A stretch of 64,000 nucleotides of DNA from the NCBI GenBank assembly GCA_021186555.1, contig JAJKFL010000004.1, positions 26,812,406 through 26,876,405 of the forward strand. The letters run 5' to 3'. This document shows positions 63,301-64,000 of the stretch, one piece after another (within the stretch, counting starts at the first letter, position 1; each line of letters opens with the position of its first letter). A program made the translations under genes and the position numbers. The DNA is from Reticulitermes speratus. Taxonomy: Eukaryota > Arthropoda > Insecta > Blattodea > Rhinotermitidae. Below the pieces are notes generated by a model. That model worked only from the letters and a program-made list of their open reading frames with translations, searched no databases and was not told where the DNA came from.

Positions 63301-63306
63301 GATTGA
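48250..63306 (+). CDS. GSS: glutathione synthetase, exon 4 frame broken
   Basis: Joins L-gamma-glutamylcysteine and glycine with ATP to make glutathione, in the cytosol. Ten coding exons: 48250-48349, 50093-50276, 51753-51828, 53299-53428, 57440-57482, 58505-58578, 58664-58828, 59049-59310, 61918-62195 and 63180-63306. Landmarks: CMRSKV and FPRKEFNKA (exon 2), NTVEADKFTGNLFKIYETVH (exon 2/3), VEINTIASSFGG with the metal-binding E and N (exon 4), AVVYFRSGY and LAGTKKVQQ (exon 8), FVLKPQREGGGNN, the ATP-binding glycine-rich loop (exon 9), and GYILRTK with VAAGSGALDSPY, substrate and ATP contacts (exon 10). The exons sum to 1439 bases, 4 short of the 1443 expected for about 480 aa (human enzyme 474), and all the loss is in exon 4. 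Every other junction agrees in phase. A non-coding first exon is implied. ATTAAA near 63,603 may end the transcript. Confidence 0.9.
48460..48735 (-). mobile_element. SINE family A, antisense, in GSS intron 1
   Basis: TGGAGTTGAGTGGTGTGACA, GGTCACTTTATTCCGAAGG, ACTTATTTGGACCCAGTGG, CTGCCTGGAATTGAACCCCA and GGTCACTGTATTGGCAGAGC follow the antisense order. Strongly diverged. Confidence 0.5.
48736..49434. other. GSS intron 1, nothing recognised
   Basis: AT-rich intron sequence. Confidence 0.4.
49460..49597. repeat. foldback repeat, about 46-bp arms
   Basis: Left arm AGATCTGCGCTCTTCTGGGA ... TAGAATGGTAATTC (49,460-49,505), right arm GAATTACCATTCTACACTGC ... GAAGACCACAGATCT (49,552-49,597). Loop about 46 bases. 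A MITE or hairpin-forming relic in GSS intron 1. Confidence 0.75.
49720..49767 (-). ncRNA. hammerhead-ribozyme-like motif, intact core
   Basis: Minus strand: ACACC, core CTGATGA, T, a perfect seven-pair hairpin GGTTTTT-GC-AAAAACC, GAAACATATGTT, then GGGGTC. Both core blocks match the hammerhead consensus. The outer arm pairs with one mismatch, and stem III (ACATATGT) is self-complementary, so it could form between two molecules. In GSS intron 1, antisense. Confidence 0.5.
50093..50276 (+). CDS. GSS: glutathione synthetase exon 2
   Basis: Starts GACMRSKVNFSTASVQ, then IPFSLLPSAFPRKEFNKAKE and HKVAHDHEFLCSALK. Acceptor TTGATAG, donor AA|GTAAGT. A longer open frame starting at 49,945 runs through intron and is not coding. 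Confidence 0.92.
50300..51099. other. GSS intron 2, nothing recognised
   Basis: Intron sequence without a named repeat or gene. Confidence 0.4.
51100..51530 (+). repeat. unclassified interspersed repeat, copy 2
   Basis: Same block order as copies 1 and 3: TTAGCTTTGTCATGTCCACC, TGGATTTGTGTGAAATTTGA, GGAGACTTTCATGAAAATCG, AAAATCCAGATTTGGTTAAA, then CACTTGAAGGCCTAAG. In GSS intron 2. Confidence 0.6.
51753..51828 (+). CDS. GSS: glutathione synthetase exon 3
   Basis: TVEADKFTGNLFKIYETVHK then EGITQ, phase 0 donor CAG|GTAAGA. Acceptor CTTGACAG. Confidence 0.92.
51889..52642 (+). mobile_element. pogo-like DNA transposon, internally deleted
   Basis: Left end CCGTATATTCTTGAATCTAA, right end TTAGATTCGAGAATATACGG, an almost exact inversion, flanked by TA (51,887-88 and 52,643-44). 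754 bp. A frame from about 52,212 reads KRLSYTAKFKRK, the start of the pogo-type helix-turn-helix. Then, after shifts, an acidic end (WEDDVEDKDDSDW, SDDGESDE) and a stop at about 52,460. The catalytic domain is missing. In GSS intron 3. Confidence 0.75.
52680..52870 (-). mobile_element. SINE family A fragment, antisense, in GSS intron 3
   Basis: TAGTGGAGATGTAGTCCCAT, GATGGAGGTGAATGGACC and TGTACCAGGAATCAAATCC resemble family A in antisense. Weak. Confidence 0.4.
52880..53110. repeat. worn repeat with hammerhead-like core, antisense
   Basis: GTTTCGGACGAATATGCTGC then CTCCATCATCAACTGG reads on the minus strand as TTGATGA, T, GGA...TCC, GAAAC, the motif of this window with one core change. The family B-like GTTTTCGTGGTGGTGAGTGC precedes it. 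Confidence 0.3.
53299..53428 (+). CDS. GSS: glutathione synthetase exon 4, three frame changes
   Basis: Entered in phase 0 it reads VLSLA. The family's RSDY block (substrate-binding Arg, human Arg125) then appears one base out of that frame as VRSDYLL, at about 53,316-53,336. The next block, KQVEINTIASSFGG, is back in the first frame. The last residues PSLH, needed to match the family's P-A-V-H and to meet exon 5 (YILQELGH), are again in the second frame. This fits missing bases of 2, 1 and 1 in 130 bases. Donor GTAAAC at 53,429. Confidence 0.8.
53467..54398 (-). mobile_element. Tc1/mariner-type element, internally deleted
   Basis: Ends GGTACGCCCAAAAGTAATGC and, read inward from the right, GGTACGCCCAGAAAGTAATG, flanked by TA (53,465-66 and 54,399-400). 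932 bp. Minus-strand frames show a mariner N-terminal part (IGVIRTRTGTLSDLPRSGRP, RRITTRELA) and the C-terminal end (GAIRGKRFEDDEEVIAEVKR, WYREGIQ). The middle, with the catalytic aspartates, is lost or scrambled. It begins 38 bases after the exon 4 donor of GSS. Confidence 0.85.
54410..54700 (-). mobile_element. LINE 3' end, antisense (RTE-like), in GSS intron 4
   Basis: GTGTAGAGTCATTCTTAAG, CAAGAAATTTCCAGCATATT, GTCCTGAGCCAGATTAATCC then CCAGGTGGTCGTCTC. Same order as the other antisense copies. It follows the mariner element directly. Confidence 0.6.
54701..56100. other. GSS intron 4, nothing recognised
   Basis: No named element. Several open frames of 60-100 codons lack recognisable domains. 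Confidence 0.4.
56120..56345 (+). mobile_element. SINE family A fragment, sense
   Basis: GGCTTAATCCGGGAATCAAA, TCGGCCCCGAGGCCCACCCA, ACAACGGGTACCAGATCTCC and GGGGCAAAGCAGCC. It joins a copy of the opposite orientation at about 56,345. Confidence 0.6.
56346..56575 (-). mobile_element. SINE family A, antisense
   Basis: CCCGCCCACTTTACCCCTGG, GGGAGGCTCATTGGGCCCCA, CCTACCAGGATTTGAACCCC, then GGCTAGTTGCTATACTGAC. With the sense copy before it this forms a tail-to-tail pair. Confidence 0.65.
56850..57310 (+). repeat. unclassified interspersed repeat, copy 3
   Basis: CATTTTAGGCACATCGC, TAGCTTCATCATGTCTATC, GGAGACTTTTATGAAAATTG, AATTCAAATTTGGTTAAAA, then GCAACAGTGGTTATGCAAAT and CTACAATGTTATGTTTTAC. 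The longest copy, matching copy 1 near both ends. It contains its own inner repeat: AATACAAAGGGAAC(A/C)CATTGTTG occurs at about 57,110 and 57,195. Confidence 0.6.
57440..57482 (+). CDS. GSS: glutathione synthetase exon 5
   Basis: YILQELGHGDKVKN, 43 bases. Its first base completes a codon split with exon 4. It lies about 130 bases after the third copy of the unclassified repeat. Acceptor ATTTTCAG, donor AAT|GTAAGT. Confidence 0.85.
57695..57925 (+). mobile_element. SINE family B-like fragment
   Basis: GGCTGGTGGCCAGATC, CCATGGAGACCTATTTTCAA then TCCCAAGGCAG (worn head), then GTGGAAGAAGTGGCACTGG and AGTACTTCGGTTTGTCCC. In GSS intron 5. Confidence 0.5.
57926..58504. other. GSS intron 5, nothing recognised
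   Basis: GAAGATGAAGGC...CTCTGAAACATCGG near 58,265-58,302 is a faint echo of the hammerhead-like block. Otherwise unremarkable. Confidence 0.35.
58505..58578 (+). CDS. GSS: glutathione synthetase exon 6
   Basis: VPVNTALEGLCEGMLEAWKL then YNDP. Matches the N-x-A-x-x-G-L-A-x-G-I-A-x-A-W-E-L-Y helix of the family. Acceptor TTTTCAG, donor AA|GTATGT. Confidence 0.9.
58664..58828 (+). CDS. GSS: glutathione synthetase exon 7
   Basis: GVILFVVEGVTYNICDQRFH then IRRTLTQIA and KLSEKKELI. DQR and VIRRT are conserved in the family. Acceptor TTTCAG, donor AT|GTATGT. Confidence 0.92.
59049..59310 (+). CDS. GSS: glutathione synthetase exon 8
   Basis: NGLPVAVVYFRSGYVPSQYP, WAARLMIERSLAIKCPSIQY, HLAGTKKVQQVLA, then FTGLYSLDL. 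Donor TTG|GTTAGT. Confidence 0.94.
59525..60040. repeat. long foldback element with hammerhead-like cores
   Basis: The left arm (about 59,525-59,650: TTTGCACATACAGTCTACGT, CAGTACAATTTCTTATTTCC, CACCAATATATTTAGAACAT) is the reverse complement of the right arm (about 59,915-60,036: ATGTTTTAAATATATTGGTT, AGAAATTGTACTGCTATG, ACTGTATGTGCAAAT). The arms of about 125 bp are imperfect, and the spacer is about 260 bp. Each arm has a hammerhead-like block pointing outward. In GSS intron 8. Confidence 0.75.
59570..59612 (-). ncRNA. hammerhead-ribozyme-like motif, intact core
   Basis: Minus strand: ATCC, core CTGATGA, T, hairpin GGCA-CGTGGC-TGCC, GAAACATGTA, GGAGG. The core and GAAA match the consensus, with a GUA triplet. 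The outer arm pairs for three bases only. The matching block in the right arm (59,962-59,995, +) has TTGATGA, so one core base changed. Confidence 0.5.
60041..60532. other. GSS intron 8, nothing recognised
   Basis: No named element. Confidence 0.35.
60533..61459 (-). mobile_element. Tc1/mariner-type element, internally deleted
   Basis: Ends CAGGGTGCGCCAAAAACACC and, read inward from the right, CAGGGTGCGCCAAAAACACT, flanked by TA (60,531-32 and 61,460-61). 927 bp. The minus-strand frame 61,424-60,789 keeps the DNA-binding half and first catalytic region: ERWSVRNRIAAVELFIKTES, NTLLLWVSKW, GRPHSARTPDNVERVRD, LLMSDEAHFHMSGYVNKQN. It then jumps to the C-terminal end (RECTQGIPKEMLQRVMTAFP, RLQECIERHGGHLQ). 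The part with the other catalytic residues is gone. In GSS intron 8. Confidence 0.88.
60789..61424 (-). pseudogene. truncated Tc1/mariner transposase ORF
   Basis: An open frame of 211 codons, the longest in the window, but it lacks about a third of the domain. The probable start is ERWSVRN... about 26 codons in. SDEAHFH holds the first catalytic Asp. After NKQNCRYT the frame runs into unrelated sequence across the deletion point. Cannot catalyse transposition; could at most bind the ends. Confidence 0.8.
61460..61917. other. GSS intron 8, nothing recognised
   Basis: No named element before the exon 9 acceptor. Confidence 0.35.
61918..62195 (+). CDS. GSS: glutathione synthetase exon 9
   Basis: FVLKPQREGGGNNVYGEKV (glycine-rich ATP loop), AWILMERIIPP, DLVSELGIFGVVI. 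Acceptor TCTCAG, donor GG|GTGAGC. Confidence 0.95.
62196..63179. other. GSS intron 9, one worn SINE head
   Basis: CCAGTATTTGAACCTGGCTT with TATCTCTATAGCAACCCACT near 62,978-63,040 is an antisense tRNA-like head. The rest is unrecognised. Confidence 0.4.
63180..63306 (+). CDS. GSS: glutathione synthetase exon 10 and stop
   Basis: NSSDVIVNRQVGYILRTKPS, then VAAGSGALDSPYLID and TGA at 63,304-63,306. The LRTK arginine and the alanine-glycine loop are the substrate lid contacts. Confidence 0.94.
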
Positions 63307-64000
63307 TTTGACAGCAGTTGATTCACTGTGTGTAAACGTTTTTCATTTGTATATAACATAATGTGATACCAGTTTCAGTACCACTGACAAGGAGATCAGA
63401 ATTTGTACAATTTTGTATTGCATCTTTGAGATGGTGGGCGTAGAGTGTATAGTACATATAGTTTAAATATTTTATGCATTCCATTGTCATAAGAAAGTCT
63501 ATATTTTAAAATAAGTATGTATTATGTAATATCAAATGATATGTATGTATTATTTTAATTGTTATTTCAAAACTGACTGACAACTGTATCTTGCAGTTAT
63601 CATTAAAGTTAATTTTTTACAGAAGATTGCTGAAGTTTGAAAAGTTGGTGTCCTTTTTTAAGTGTTATTATTTCATTTTGCATGTCACTTACTGAAATTC
63701 AAAGAGTTTGATTAATTCCTATGTAAAAGACAGTAAGAACCATGTGAGTCTGATGGTTAAAGGGCTGAAGAATGCTTTTATGTAACAAATGGCAACATTC
63801 GTCAGTTGGCATATGCTGAATCATGACCACATGATGTAACAATCTTGTTAGCCTGTTGCTGGAATTCAGCTTGTTTTCTGGTTTAACACGGTACAATTTT
63901 CAATTGTCTTGACATCTTCTGTATGTACTTATGTACCTCTTTGTATGGCGCCATAACAGCCTTCATCTCCTACCTAAATTTCAGGCCTGTCATCAAGGTT
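63307..64000. other. GSS 3' UTR and downstream
   Basis: ATTAAA at about 63,603 is the likeliest polyadenylation signal for GSS. No gene recognised after it up to the window end. Confidence 0.45.

Overview
The window looks like an insect nuclear genome, most likely a large, repeat-rich one of cockroach or termite type. The evidence is AT-rich DNA, phase-consistent GT-AG introns up to about 8 kb, three recognisable animal genes, and dozens of old transposon copies. The repeats include tRNA-headed SINEs, 3' ends of one RTE/BovB-like LINE family, Tc1/mariner, pogo and hAT-like DNA elements. The cockroach assignment is my inference from the repeat style and was not searched.

Layout. Positions 1-17,450 are intergenic, with no supportable host gene, and are filled with repeats. 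From 17,468 to 23,598 (+) lies a six-exon CRAL-TRIO lipid-transfer gene (330 aa, clavesin / alpha-tocopherol-transfer-protein type). From 27,988 to 43,599 (+) lies a six-exon ZAD zinc-finger transcription factor (425 aa, eight C2H2 fingers). Its third intron holds a jockey/R1-type LINE in antisense that is cut off at its 3' end. From 48,250 to 63,306 (+) lies a ten-exon glutathione synthetase gene (about 480 aa). Two Tc1/mariner elements and one pogo element, each with intact terminal inverted repeats but internal deletions, sit in its introns. All three genes are on the + strand. They have unrelated functions and I see no sign that they work together.

Most notable observations. (1) Glutathione synthetase exon 4 (53,299-53,428) is 4 bases short and must change frame three times to keep the family motifs. 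All the other 21 coding exons of the window read cleanly, so this is either a cluster of sequence errors or a broken allele. (2) A set of short hammerhead-ribozyme-like motifs recurs at eight or more places: a CTGATGA core, a hairpin, GAAAC, ACATGT, and pairing outer arms. Several lie in or next to foldback elements, which suggests Penelope-like or related retroelement ends. (3) There is a minisatellite with an exact 56-bp period, a LINE stub with a perfect 13-bp target duplication, several foldback elements, and an unclassified interspersed repeat present three times.

Exon borders were set by hand from splice signals, reading phase and family resemblance. No alignment or database search was run, so repeat family names are by recognition only.
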